8,126 nt of DNA from an uncultured Sphingomonas sp. (lineage in GTDB: Bacteria > Pseudomonadota > Alphaproteobacteria > Sphingomonadales > Sphingomonadaceae): assembly GCA_902806295.1 (NCBI GenBank), contig CADCWB010000116.1, forward strand, positions 1 through 8,126, in the 5' to 3' direction. Both the position numbers and the translations under genes were made by a program. Below, one piece after another: positions 1 through 7,204 of the stretch. The notes below the pieces were generated by a model, which made no database searches, was not told where the DNA came from, and worked only from the letters and a program-made list of their open reading frames with translations. The first letter of the stretch is position 1. Each line of letters begins with the position of its first letter.

Positions 1-325
1 GACTGGACGAGCCAATCACATCACCAATCACCTCGCCTCGCGGACAAGGAAGGATTTCGCTGAAACCACCGAGGGGCAGGCGGATGCGCTCTATCTTCCG
101 TACGTGGAGCGACAAGCACGTGAGTGGGCCATGGTCGAGCGCGACCGACAAGTTGGCCTGCCAAGCTCACTCGACTACTCGAAGATAGCTGGTATGTCGG
201 CCGAGATGGTCGAGCGGCTTGATACCGTGCGGCCCGAAACTCTGGACCAAGCTTCCCGAGTACCTGGGGTGACGCCCGCAGCGCTATCGGCGCTGTATGT
301 CGCCGCCAAGTGTCGTGCGGCATGA
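1..325 (+). CDS. mnmG: MnmG C-terminal end (partial, 5' end outside window)
   Basis: This is the C-terminal part (about 107 residues, frame starting at base 2) of MnmG (GidA), the FAD-dependent enzyme that works with MnmE to add the carboxymethylaminomethyl group to wobble uridine 34 of certain tRNAs. The recognisable parts are the LYLPYVERQ segment, a DYSKIAGMS segment, then RPETLDQASRVPGVTPAA, which matches the family's C-terminal helical domain that binds MnmE and tRNA. The FAD-binding N-terminus lies outside the window. The stop TGA (323-325) overlaps the ATG of rsmG, so translation of the two is probably coupled. The octamer CCAATCAC occurs twice near the start (12-19 and 24-31), in the same frame. 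Base composition is less GC-rich than further downstream. The family call is firm; the gene is only truncated by the window edge. Confidence 0.9.
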   Translation, partial: TGRANHITNHLASRTRKDFAETTEGQADALYLPYVERQAREWAMVERDRQVGLPSSLDYSKIAGMSAEMVERLDTVRPETLDQASRVPGVTPAALSALYVAAKCRAA

Positions 326-954
326 TCGATGAACTTAGCTTGGCGAGCCAACGAGATGTTTCACGTGAAACACTCGGACGGCTCGAGCGATTCCGAGAAC
401 TTATCTGCCACGAGAGTGAGCGTCAGAACCTGATAGGGCGCTCTACCATCGAGGAACTTTGGAGCCGGCACATTCTCGATTCGGCTCAGCTTTGCCGCTT
501 CGGGCTAGATGGATCGCGATGGCTCGACGTCGGCTCCGGAGCCGGTCTTCCCGGCATGGTTCTAGCTATTTTGCTCCCGGATCGGGTCACTCTGGTAGAA
601 CCGCGCAGATTAAGAGCTGAATTCCTGCAGCGGTGCGTGTCAGACTTGGAACTACGAAACGTTGAGGTAATCGCCGCCAAGGTCGAGAGAGTTGCTGGCT
701 TGTATGACGTGATCACGGCTCGCGCAGTGGCGGCCTTACATCGCATATTCGCTCTAACCCACCGGCTGTCTCAACCGGGAACGCGATGGGTCCTGCCGAA
801 AGGGCGGAGCGGCGCAATGGAACTGGCGGAGGCGCGGAGAAGCTGGCAAGGTGATTTCCGCGTCGAGCCAAGCATCACCGAAGGGGACGCGGTGATCGTG
901 CTGGCCGAGAAACTGGAGCCCCGGCGCGGGCGGAGGGGTGAGGGCGACAGATGA
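322..954 (+). CDS. rsmG: 16S rRNA (guanine527-N7)-methyltransferase RsmG
   Basis: RsmG (GidB) uses S-adenosylmethionine to methylate N7 of G527 in the 530 loop of 16S rRNA. The product is 210 residues, usual for the family. Visible motifs are VSRET at residues 13-17, RHILDS at 49-54, the SAM-binding glycine loop DVGSGAGLPG at 69-78, TARAVA at 132-137 and LPKG at 158-161. I chose the ATG at 322 because it forms an ATGA overlap with the mnmG stop and gives the normal N-terminus; a GTG at 310 in the same frame would add only four residues. No strong Shine-Dalgarno is seen, so coupling to mnmG is likely. The codons for VSRET lie in a perfect parS site. The gene is about 57% GC by hand count over 301-780 and uses AGA, TTA and CTA codons, unlike the genes downstream. 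Its stop overlaps the parA start. Confidence 0.96.
   Translation: MIDELSLASQRDVSRETLGRLERFRELICHESERQNLIGRSTIEELWSRHILDSAQLCRFGLDGSRWLDVGSGAGLPGMVLAILLPDRVTLVEPRRLRAEFLQRCVSDLELRNVEVIAAKVERVAGLYDVITARAVAALHRIFALTHRLSQPGTRWVLPKGRSGAMELAEARRSWQGDFRVEPSITEGDAVIVLAEKLEPRRGRRGEGDR
357..372. promoter_or_regulatory. parS: parS centromere site inside rsmG
   Basis: The sequence TGTTTCACGTGAAACA is a perfect 16-bp palindrome and matches the bacterial chromosomal parS consensus exactly. ParB dimers load here, bind CTP and slide onto neighbouring DNA, forming the partition complex that ParA moves. It lies in the rsmG coding region, where it also encodes the conserved VSRET residues, and about 1.4 kb upstream of parB. 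I see no second full match in the window. Confidence 0.95.
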
Positions 955-1745
955 TCCGGATCGCGGTCGCGAATCAAAAAGGCGGTGTTGGCAAGACAAC
1001 CACTGCCATCAACCTCGCTACGGCGCTCGCGGCGACGGGCATGAAAGTGCTGTTGCTCGACTTGGACCCCCAAGGCAACGCCTCAACCGGCCTCGGAGTG
1101 GCGCAGGCCGCCAGGCTGCGGAACAGTTATGATGTCCTCCTAGGCGAGGCGAGTATCGTTGATGCGGCCGTGCCAAGCCGCGTTCCCAGGCTCGACCTGC
1201 TTGCGGCGACCCAAGATCTTTCTGGCGCCGAGGTCGAGCTGGTCGGGTATGATCGGCGAACTCACCGGCTGGCCGATGCACTGGACGCTGTGCCTGATGG
1301 GCGCTGGGACGTGTGCCTGATGGATTGTCCGCCGTCGCTTGGCTTGTTGACCGTCAACGCCCTGGTTTCGGCCAAGCAACTGCTGGTTCCGCTCCAGTGC
1401 GAGTTCTTTGCGCTAGAGGGGTTGAGCCAGCTGCTGCAGACCGTCGAGCGCATCCGCAGCCGCTTCAATCCGGAGCTCGCAATACTGGGGGTGGCCCTGA
1501 CCATGTTCGACCGCCGCAACAGCCTTTCGCGACAAGTGGCGGAGGACGTTCGTGCTTGCCTTGGAACCGCGGTGTTCGACACGGTGGTGCCGCGCAACGT
1601 GCGGTTGTCCGAAGCACCGAGCCACGGGCTGCCCGCGCTGATCTATGACCTCAAATGCTCCGGAAGCGAAGCCTATGTCCGACTGGCGCGCGAATTGATC
1701 GCCCGTCTGCCGCGGATCACGCCAACTACTGCGGAAGCCGCATGA
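951..1745 (+). CDS. parA: Chromosome partitioning ATPase ParA
   Basis: ParA is a MinD/ParA-type ATPase. It binds DNA non-specifically as an ATP dimer and is released when ParB stimulates hydrolysis, which moves the origin region toward the cell pole. The 264-residue product begins almost directly with the deviant Walker A motif KGGVGKTT (residues 10-17, signature Lys10 and catalytic Lys15). It continues with DLDPQGN at 37-43, Walker B-like DCPPSLG at 125-131, TMFDRRNSLS at 185-194 and VPRNVRLSEAPSHG at 213-226. There is no N-terminal helix-turn-helix extension, so this is the chromosomal type and not a type Ia plasmid ParA. The ATG overlaps the rsmG stop (ATGA at 951-954), with GAGGG at 940-944 as a ribosome-binding site. 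The stop overlaps the parB start. Confidence 0.97.
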   Translation: MIRIAVANQKGGVGKTTTAINLATALAATGMKVLLLDLDPQGNASTGLGVAQAARLRNSYDVLLGEASIVDAAVPSRVPRLDLLAATQDLSGAEVELVGYDRRTHRLADALDAVPDGRWDVCLMDCPPSLGLLTVNALVSAKQLLVPLQCEFFALEGLSQLLQTVERIRSRFNPELAILGVALTMFDRRNSLSRQVAEDVRACLGTAVFDTVVPRNVRLSEAPSHGLPALIYDLKCSGSEAYVRLARELIARLPRITPTTAEAA

Positions 1746-2626
1746 GCGAGCAGCGCACTCGCGGCCTTGGGCGGGGGCTATCCGCCCTGCTGGGCGAGGC
1801 TCCGGAGGACGAAGGCGGCGCCAACCGCGGCGTCCGCGAGGTCGATGTGGCCGCGATCCGTCCGAATCCGCAGCAGCCTCGGCGGCATTTCGACGAAGAT
1901 GCGATCACCGAACTCGCCGGATCGATCGAGAAGCGCGGCGTCCTTCAGCCCATTCTAGTGCGCGAGCTCGGCGGCGGCGCCTTCGAGTTGGTGGCGGGTG
2001 AGCGGCGGTGGCGGGCGGCTCAGCGGGCGCAACTCCATCGCATTCCGGCTATCGTCCGGGACTTCGACGCCGCTACCACGGCGGAAGTGGCGCTGATCGA
2101 GAATATCCAGCGTGAGGACCTCAACGCGCTGGAAGAGGCCGACGCTTACGCTCAGTTGCTCCAGACCTATGGCCACACCCAGGATGCGCTTGCCGGACTG
2201 GTGGGCAAATCACGCAGCCATGTCGCTAACCTGCTGAGATTACGCGATCTTCCCGAGTTCGTCCGTAACTCTCTGCGGCGCGGTGAGATCAACATGGGGC
2301 ACGCCCGCGCGGTCGCCACCAGCGATGATCCCGAAGCACTCACTCGTGAGATCATCGCCAAGGGCTTGTCCGTGCGACAGGCAGAGCAACTCGCCAAGGC
2401 GGCCAAGCCGGGGGCCGGAAGCGACAAGGCGCGGGGCATCGCCCGCCAGATGGCGGCGGCGCCGGTCGACGCCGATCTGGCGGCGCTGGAACGTCAGCTC
2501 GGCGACTTGCTCGGCCTTAAGGTCAAGGTCGCGGCCAAGGGCAGCAGCGGAACGGTGACGCTGCACTTCTCCACCCTCGACCAGCTCGATCTGGTCTGCC
2601 AACGCCTGTCGGGCGAACCGATATAG
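1742..2626 (+). CDS. parB: Chromosome partitioning protein ParB (parS-binding CTPase)
   Basis: ParB binds parS, uses CTP to close into a sliding clamp and stimulates ParA. The 294-residue product has the expected order of parts. An N-terminal ParA-contact peptide RGLGRGLSALLGE lies at 7-19. The nucleotide-binding region contains NPQQPRRHF at 42-50, GERRWRA at 86-92 and ENIQREDLN at 120-128. The parS-reading helix-turn-helix spans about 150-171 (LAGLVGKSRSHVANLLRLRDLP), with GHARA at 186-190. A charged, Ala-rich linker follows at about 217-245 and a C-terminal dimerisation domain at about 246-294. The ATG at 1742 is preferred over an upstream in-frame start at 1655 because it forms the ATGA overlap with parA, has GGAAG at 1733-1737 and gives the family N-terminus. 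The stop is 3 bp from the convergent holA stop, with no terminator between. Confidence 0.97.
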   Translation: MSEQRTRGLGRGLSALLGEAPEDEGGANRGVREVDVAAIRPNPQQPRRHFDEDAITELAGSIEKRGVLQPILVRELGGGAFELVAGERRWRAAQRAQLHRIPAIVRDFDAATTAEVALIENIQREDLNALEEADAYAQLLQTYGHTQDALAGLVGKSRSHVANLLRLRDLPEFVRNSLRRGEINMGHARAVATSDDPEALTREIIAKGLSVRQAEQLAKAAKPGAGSDKARGIARQMAAAPVDADLAALERQLGDLLGLKVKVAAKGSSGTVTLHFSTLDQLDLVCQRLSGEPI

Positions 2627-2629
2627 GCG

Positions 2630-3631
2630 TCAGCGCCGGGCTGCGCGTGCGATTTGCAGGAGTTCCTCGCCCAACGCCGCACGATCCGGTGTGTGGCTGA
2701 GCAACAGCAAACGCTCCAGCCGCGCGACGCGGTCGAGTGCATCCGCCAACTTGGCGCTGGTCCAGCGGGGAAGTACCCGCGCCGCGATGTCCTTGTCTCG
2801 CCGCCACACTGTCCGCAGCACCTCATCGGATCGCTGACCCGCATCGATGCGACCGCGCAGTCCGGCCAGCATTATCAGCCTGCGCTGTAACATGCGCACA
2901 GCCGGGATCGCGTCGACACCGCTTGCTTCGAGCAACTCCAACTCGGTGGCCAGGAGCCCAATTTCACCGGAGAGTGCCAGATCTCCGGGCCGCCCATTGT
3001 CCGTTTCTGCTCCGTCGACTCCGAGCAGGTCGAGCAACTCCTCGCTTAGGTCGCGCGGCCGGTCGGCCGCGGCATCGAGGTAAAGCGCGAACTTGAGTAG
3101 CTCCTGCGCGATGATCGCCTGATCGTTCCCGGCGCGGGCCGCGACCTCCGCCGCAACCGGCGGGCTGATCCGCAAACCCTGCTCGCGGCCGAGTTCGGCC
3201 ACCAGCTGGACGGCGTCGCGGCCTTCCGGAATATAGGAGACGTGGGCCAAGGCAAGCGGGTGCGCCTCAACGCTTTTGAGCAGGGTGGAAGTCTTCTTCA
3301 GCGAACCGCCGATCAGCACCACCGGGTGGTCGGCGGCGGAGGCGGCAAGGACCAGCTCAGCCGCCGGCAGCACTTCGTCGCCGGCCGGCTCCACCCACAG
3401 CAGGTTGCGGCCGCCGAACATCGAGATGGCGCTTGCTTCTGCCAGCAGGGCTCCGGGGTCGCTCTTGAGCGCGGCTCCGGTAAAGCTCTGCTTGTCGGCC
3501 TGTAGCGCGTGCTGCAGCCGTCGTCCGAGCGCCCGCGAGTTGGCCTCGTCGGCGCCATGGAACAGGTAGATGCGGACCTTGGGGTCCGGCTTCTCGGCAG
3601 CGCCTGGGAACTGTCCCCGTGCCGCCTTCAC
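2630..3631 (-). CDS. holA: DNA polymerase III subunit delta
   Basis: HolA is the delta subunit of the clamp loader. It opens the beta sliding clamp so the gamma/tau complex can place it on primed DNA. The 333-residue product matches the family's usual length. It starts MKAARGQF, followed by IYLFHGADEANSRAL at about 21-35 (the P-loop-like region, which lacks a functional Walker A in delta). MFGGRNLLWVE lies at 71-81, LIGGSLKKTSTLLK at 106-119, and the C-terminal helical collar domain spans roughly 220-333. The start is GTG at 3631-3629, which overlaps the lptE stop as GTGA. It is the last gene of the leuS operon and converges on parB, so its mRNA 3' end must run into antisense parB sequence. 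The identification is firm from family pattern and from the conserved position after lptE. Confidence 0.93.
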   Translation of the reverse strand: MKAARGQFPGAAEKPDPKVRIYLFHGADEANSRALGRRLQHALQADKQSFTGAALKSDPGALLAEASAISMFGGRNLLWVEPAGDEVLPAAELVLAASAADHPVVLIGGSLKKTSTLLKSVEAHPLALAHVSYIPEGRDAVQLVAELGREQGLRISPPVAAEVAARAGNDQAIIAQELLKFALYLDAAADRPRDLSEELLDLLGVDGAETDNGRPGDLALSGEIGLLATELELLEASGVDAIPAVRMLQRRLIMLAGLRGRIDAGQRSDEVLRTVWRRDKDIAARVLPRWTSAKLADALDRVARLERLLLLSHTPDRAALGEELLQIARAARR

Positions 3632-4131
3632 CGGCCGGCGGGGGTCGTACGAGTGGCGTAGAGGCCCAGGCGCGCGACGATCTGATCGGCCACGATGTGG
3701 CTCAGCCGCTCCACCGCGGTCTGTTCGGCGGCCAGAGTGGCATACTCGGATCCGACCACGTCGACGCCCGCATCCGACCCCGCGGTGGCATCCAGCAGCA
3801 GGCGGCCCGTGGCGGCGTCGACCAAACGGTAGCGCGCCCGCAGCGTCCGGCGTTCGCGGGTGACGCCTGAGTCTCCACGAATCCCGAAGCCGGTGATGTC
3901 GTCATCCAGCTCGACCTCCAGCCGGTAACGTGCCGCCTCTGTGCTGGAATCCCCCAGCCGGTCGACCAAAGCGGTGCGGACGAACCACCCGGTCTGCCCG
4001 GGGATCGGCTGTACCGCGACCGACCGCAGCAGGTTCGCGACCGGTCCGCGCTGTCCGCCGGCATAGAGCGGTTCCAGGCTGCAGGCCGGCAAGGCCAAGG
4101 CCATGAGCAGGAGGGCGAGCGTCCGCATCAT
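3628..4131 (-). CDS. lptE: LPS-assembly lipoprotein LptE
   Basis: LptE is the outer-membrane lipoprotein that plugs the LptD barrel and helps place lipopolysaccharide in the outer leaflet. The 167-residue product starts with a short hydrophobic signal peptide ending in the lipobox LPAC (lipidated Cys17, followed by Ser, which favours outer-membrane sorting). The mature part has the LEPLYAGG start, [23 protein letters not shown] at about 38-60, [17 protein letters not shown] at about 69-85, and a C-terminal helix with [22 protein letters not shown]. Sequence conservation in this family is low, so the call rests on fold-like pattern plus position between leuS and holA. The start region reads ATGATG across the leuS stop, so translation could begin at 4131 or 4128; the first gives the four-base overlap. 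It probably depends on translation of leuS. Confidence 0.88.
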   Translation of the reverse strand: MMRTLALLLMALALPACSLEPLYAGGQRGPVANLLRSVAVQPIPGQTGWFVRTALVDRLGDSSTEAARYRLEVELDDDITGFGIRGDSGVTRERRTLRARYRLVDAATGRLLLDATAGSDAGVDVVGSEYATLAAEQTAVERLSHIVADQIVARLGLYATRTTPAGR

Positions 4132-6713
4132 AGGACTATGTTCACCAAGCGGTCGGGCACGACGATCACTTTGCGCGGTTCCGACCCGTCAAGCAGGCGC
4201 GCGATCTTCTCCGCACTAAGCGCCATTGCCTGCAGGGCTTCACGTTCGAGACCCCGCGGGGCGGTCAGCGTATCGCGCAGCTTGCCGTTCACCTGCACCG
4301 CGACGGTCACCTGGTCGTCGACCAGCAGCGCCGGATCGTATGTCGGCCAAGGCTGATCCACTACCAGGCCACCGCCTCCCAACAGCGTCCAAGCCTCCTC
4401 GGCCAAATGTGGTGCCATCGGGGCAACCAGAACCACCAGCGCACGCACTGCCTCGACCTTGGAGGCGGAGGGCGGCGCCTTTTCAACCGCGTTGACCAGC
4501 TCGTAGAGGCTGGCGACGGCCTTGTTGAACTGCAGCCCGTCAAGTGCTTGGCCGACTGCCGCGATGCTCTTGTGCAGCCGACGTTGCAGCTCCCGATCCT
4601 CACCGGCGCCTTCGACCGGGCAAGTTGCCAGCCTCCAGACGCGTTGAACAAAACGTGCAGCTCCCTCGATGCCGCCGATCGACCATTCAAGGTCGCGCTC
4701 CGGCGGCGAGTCGGACAGCATAAACCAGCGCACGGCGTCAGCCCCATAGCGCTCCAGGATTAGGTCGGGGTCGACGACGTTCTTCTTCGACTTGGACATT
4801 TTCTCAACCCGGCCGACGGTGACCGGACGGCCGCTCTCCAGGTGTATCCAGTCGTCGCCTTCGCGGCGCACCTCGGTTGGGCTCAGCCAGCTGCCATCAC
4901 CAGCGCTGTAGGTCTCGTGGGTGACCATGCCTTGGGTGAACAGGCCGGTGAACGGCTCCACGATGCTGAGCCGGCCAATCCGCTGCAGTGCGCGGGTCCA
5001 GAAGCGGGCGTAGAGCAGGTGCAGGATCGCGTGCTCGACCCCGCCGATATACTGCGCAACGGGGAGCCAGGCTTCCGCTTCCGCGCGATCGAACGGATGG
5101 TCGGCTGGCTGGCTGGCGAAGCGAATGAAGTACCAGCTGCTATCGGCAAAGGTATCGAGGGTGTCGGTCTCCCGCCGTGCGGCCGCGCCGCAGCTGGGGC
5201 AATCGACCAGCCGCCAGCCATCGTGGCGGTCGAGCGGATTGCCGGGAACATCGAAGCTGACGTCCTCGGGCAGGACGACCGGCAGCTGGTCCTTGGGCAC
5301 CGGCACCGCCCCGCAAGCATCGCAGTGAATGATAGGGATCGGAGTGCCCCAATACCGCTGCCGTGACACACCCCAGTCGCGCAGGCGGTACTGGGTCGTG
5401 CCCTTACCCCATCCGGAGCTCTCCGCCCGGCGGATGATCTCGGCCGAGGCGGCCTCGCTGGTGAGCCCATCGAGGAAGCGCGAGTTGACCGCGATTCCAG
5501 CTCCCGTTTCCGCATCCGTCACGGACAGCCCGGCGTCGTCGACGCTGGCGGCGACAACTCGGCGGATCGGCAGCCCGTACTTGGTCGCGAACTCGAAGTC
5601 GCGAGCGTCGTGGGCGGGTACGCCGAACAGCGCGCCGGTGCCGTAGTCCATCAACACGAAGTTCGCGATCCAGACCGGCAGGCGCCAGTCGGGATCAAGC
5701 GGGTGGACGACTTCCAGCCCGGTCTCGAAGCCGATCTTTTCGGCGGTCTCGATCTCCGCCGCGGTCGTGCCGCCCTGGCGGCAGCGGGCGATGAACTCGG
5801 CGGCTTCGGGGCGTTCAGCGGCAAGCGCGTCCGCGATCGGATGCGCCGGCGAGATGGCGAGGAAGCTAGCCCCGAAGATGGTATCCGGCCGGGTGGTAAA
5901 AACGCGGATCTCCGATCCGCGCCCCTGCGAAAGCAGGGGCCCAGTGTTCTTTTCTCCAGCGTCAGAGGAAGAGAACTGGGCTCCTGCCTTCGCAGGAGCA
6001 CTGGCCAGAGCGAATCCGAACTCCAGCCCCCGGCTCTTTCCTATCCAGTTCTCCTGCATCAGCCTGACTTTGTCCGGCCAATGATCCAGTGTCTGCAGGC
6101 CCGCCAGCAGCTCTTCGGCGAAATCGGTGATCTTCAGAAACCACTGGCTGAGCTTGCGCCGCTCAACCGGCGCACCGGAGCGCCAGCCCTTGCCGTCGAT
6201 GACCTGCTCGTTGGCGAGCACGGTCATGTCGACCGGATCCCAATTGACCTCGGATTCCTTGCGGAAGACCAGCCCGGCTTCGAACAGGTCGAGGAACAGC
6301 GCCTGTTCGTGTCCATAATATTCGGGCTCGCAGGTGGCGAGCTCGCGGCTCCAGTCGAACGCGAAGCCCAAGCGCTTGAGTTGCGCGCGCATGGTGGCGA
6401 TGTTCTCGCGCGTCCAGGCGCCGGGGTGGACCTTCTTCTCCATTGCGGCATTCTCGGCCGGCATGCCGAAAGCGTCCCACCCCATGGGGTGCAGCACTTC
6501 GAAACCCTGGGCGCGACGATAGCGGGCCAGCACGTCGCCCATGGTGTAGTTGCGCACATGGCCCATGTGGATGCGCCCCGACGGATAGGGGAACATCTCG
6601 AGCACGTAGCTTTTCGGCTTGGGACTCGCGCTGTCGGCGCGGAAGCAGCCATCGCGGTCCCACCGCTCCTGCCAGCGGGAGTCACTCGCCGCCGGATCGA
6701 AACGGTCGGTCAT
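4128..6713 (-). CDS. leuS: Leucyl-tRNA synthetase with an in-frame palindromic-repeat insertion
   Basis: LeuRS is the class Ia synthetase that charges tRNA(Leu). The 861-residue product has HMGH at 49-52 (HIGH motif), NWIGKS at 222-227, the CP1 editing domain with TTRPDTIFG at 273-281 and VPAHDARD at 365-372, and a four-cysteine zinc module (Cys464, Cys467, Cys505, Cys508). It also has DSSWYFIRF at 524-532, KMSKS at 638-642 and an anticodon-binding plus C-terminal region to NIVL. The catalytic and editing residues appear intact. Residues of about 239-265 come from a foldback DNA element (5921-5999). Deleting them would leave [18 protein letters not shown], a normal-looking entry to the editing domain, and a protein of about 834 residues. 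The ATG has GAGGA at 6718-6722 upstream, and the DUF3576 stop is 16 bp away. The stop overlaps lptE. Function is certain; whether the insertion affects editing is unknown. Confidence 0.97.
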   Translation of the reverse strand: MTDRFDPAASDSRWQERWDRDGCFRADSASPKPKSYVLEMFPYPSGRIHMGHVRNYTMGDVLARYRRAQGFEVLHPMGWDAFGMPAENAAMEKKVHPGAWTRENIATMRAQLKRLGFAFDWSRELATCEPEYYGHEQALFLDLFEAGLVFRKESEVNWDPVDMTVLANEQVIDGKGWRSGAPVERRKLSQWFLKITDFAEELLAGLQTLDHWPDKVRLMQENWIGKSRGLEFGFALASAPAKAGAQFSSSDAGEKNTGPLLSQGRGSEIRVFTTRPDTIFGASFLAISPAHPIADALAAERPEAAEFIARCRQGGTTAAEIETAEKIGFETGLEVVHPLDPDWRLPVWIANFVLMDYGTGALFGVPAHDARDFEFATKYGLPIRRVVAASVDDAGLSVTDAETGAGIAVNSRFLDGLTSEAASAEIIRRAESSGWGKGTTQYRLRDWGVSRQRYWGTPIPIIHCDACGAVPVPKDQLPVVLPEDVSFDVPGNPLDRHDGWRLVDCPSCGAAARRETDTLDTFADSSWYFIRFASQPADHPFDRAEAEAWLPVAQYIGGVEHAILHLLYARFWTRALQRIGRLSIVEPFTGLFTQGMVTHETYSAGDGSWLSPTEVRREGDDWIHLESGRPVTVGRVEKMSKSKKNVVDPDLILERYGADAVRWFMLSDSPPERDLEWSIGGIEGAARFVQRVWRLATCPVEGAGEDRELQRRLHKSIAAVGQALDGLQFNKAVASLYELVNAVEKAPPSASKVEAVRALVVLVAPMAPHLAEEAWTLLGGGGLVVDQPWPTYDPALLVDDQVTVAVQVNGKLRDTLTAPRGLEREALQAMALSAEKIARLLDGSEPRKVIVVPDRLVNIVL
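5903..5921. repeat. Short perfect hairpin next to the foldback element
   Basis: CGCGGATC (5903-5910) and GATCCGCG (5914-5921) form an 8-bp stem around a 3-base loop. It abuts the foldback element and shares its last base with it. Part of it encodes leuS residues GSEIR, which resemble ordinary LeuRS sequence, so it may be a chance palindrome, an edge of the element, or the kind of site into which the element inserts. Confidence 0.5.
5921..5999. repeat. Palindromic foldback element inserted in leuS
   Basis: Two inverted arms of about 35 bp surround a short centre near 5957-5964. The left arm begins with a hairpin whose stem is GCCCCTGC (5921-5928) paired with GCAGGGGC (5933-5940), loop GAAA. 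The right arm ends with a hairpin whose stem is GCTCCTGC (5980-5987) paired with GCAGGAGC (5992-5999), loop CTTC. The inner parts (CCCAGT plus a pyrimidine run, 5940-5956, and its purine-rich complement ending ACTGGG, 5965-5980) also pair with each other, with one bulge and several mismatches. The right arm, reverse complemented, is a near copy of the left. From memory, similar GC-rich palindromes containing CCTGCGAAGGCAGGAGCCCAG-like cores are scattered through sphingomonad genomes; I could not search for this. It is translated in leuS without breaking the frame. No transposase or clear target duplication is seen. Confidence 0.85.
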
Positions 6714-6729
6714 TCAGTCCTCGTGCTGG

Positions 6730-7164
6730 TTAGCCGGCGATGGTCGCCCGGCGGATGTCACGGGCGCGGGTCAGGATCACGTCTTCGAGCTTCTGGACGG
6801 TGGCGGCGCTGACCGGCGCGTCGACCCAGCTGCCTCCCTGGTTGATCTGGCGTGAGGCCGCGACCCGCAACGCGTCGGCCCGCAGGTCCTGATCAAGGAT
6901 GGAGACGGTCAGCTTGACCCGCTCACCGGGGCTGTTGGGATTGGCATACCAGTCCGTGACGATCACGCCGCCGTTGCTGTCGGCGGTGATCAGCGGCGCG
7001 AAACTGAGCGTGTCGATGGCCGCGCGCCACAGGTAGGTGTTGACGCCGATGGACGTCAGCCGCGAAGGCGCAAGGTCGACCGGTGCGGTACGATTGCGCG
7101 AACAGCCCGCGGCGAGCAGCGCGACCGGGATCAGCGCGGCGGATAGAAGAGAATGGCGGGTCAT
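6730..7164 (-). CDS. DUF3576 lipoprotein of unknown function
   Basis: This 144-residue product matches the alphaproteobacterial DUF3576 family, usually found directly upstream of leuS. It begins with a signal peptide and the lipobox LAAGC (lipidated Cys21, followed by Ser), so it is probably anchored in the outer membrane. The family core is visible as GVNTYLWRAAIDTLSFAPL at about 40-58, GGVIVTDWYANP at 65-76 and KLTVSILDQDLRADALRVAASRQ at about 84-106. The start is set by the ATG at 7164, which has AGGAA five bases upstream and gives a proper signal peptide; a TTG at 7215 in the same frame would fall upstream of the likely promoter's -10 box. It is the first gene of the operon with leuS, lptE and holA. 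Its biochemical role is not known to me; sharing transcripts with lptE suggests, but does not prove, an envelope role. Confidence 0.88.
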   Translation of the reverse strand: MTRHSLLSAALIPVALLAAGCSRNRTAPVDLAPSRLTSIGVNTYLWRAAIDTLSFAPLITADSNGGVIVTDWYANPNSPGERVKLTVSILDQDLRADALRVAASRQINQGGSWVDAPVSAATVQKLEDVILTRARDIRRATIAG

Positions 7165-7169
7165 GAGCG

Positions 7170-7174
7170 TTCCT
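7170..7174 (-). promoter_or_regulatory. Ribosome-binding site of the DUF3576 gene
   Basis: AGGAA on the minus strand lies five bases before the ATG at 7164. It supports this start over the upstream TTG. Confidence 0.7.
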
Positions 7175-7204
7175 GCTTCGCTTTGAGATAGGGTCTTGCC
7201 GGGC

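Noticed and set aside
117..122. CACGTG core as a second parS in mnmG
   Set aside because: Only the central six bases fit; the flanks (AAG before, AGT after) do not match the TTT/AAA arms of parS.
5903..5999. Consecutive hairpins as an internal transcription terminator in leuS
   Set aside because: In the sense of leuS transcription no U-run of useful length follows the foldback hairpins, and a terminator here would cut an essential gene and its operon.
5610..6812. 400-codon open frame on the plus strand, antisense to leuS
   Set aside because: It mirrors the strongly conserved leuS frame and has no recognisable domain or ribosome-binding site; long antisense frames are common in GC-rich DNA.
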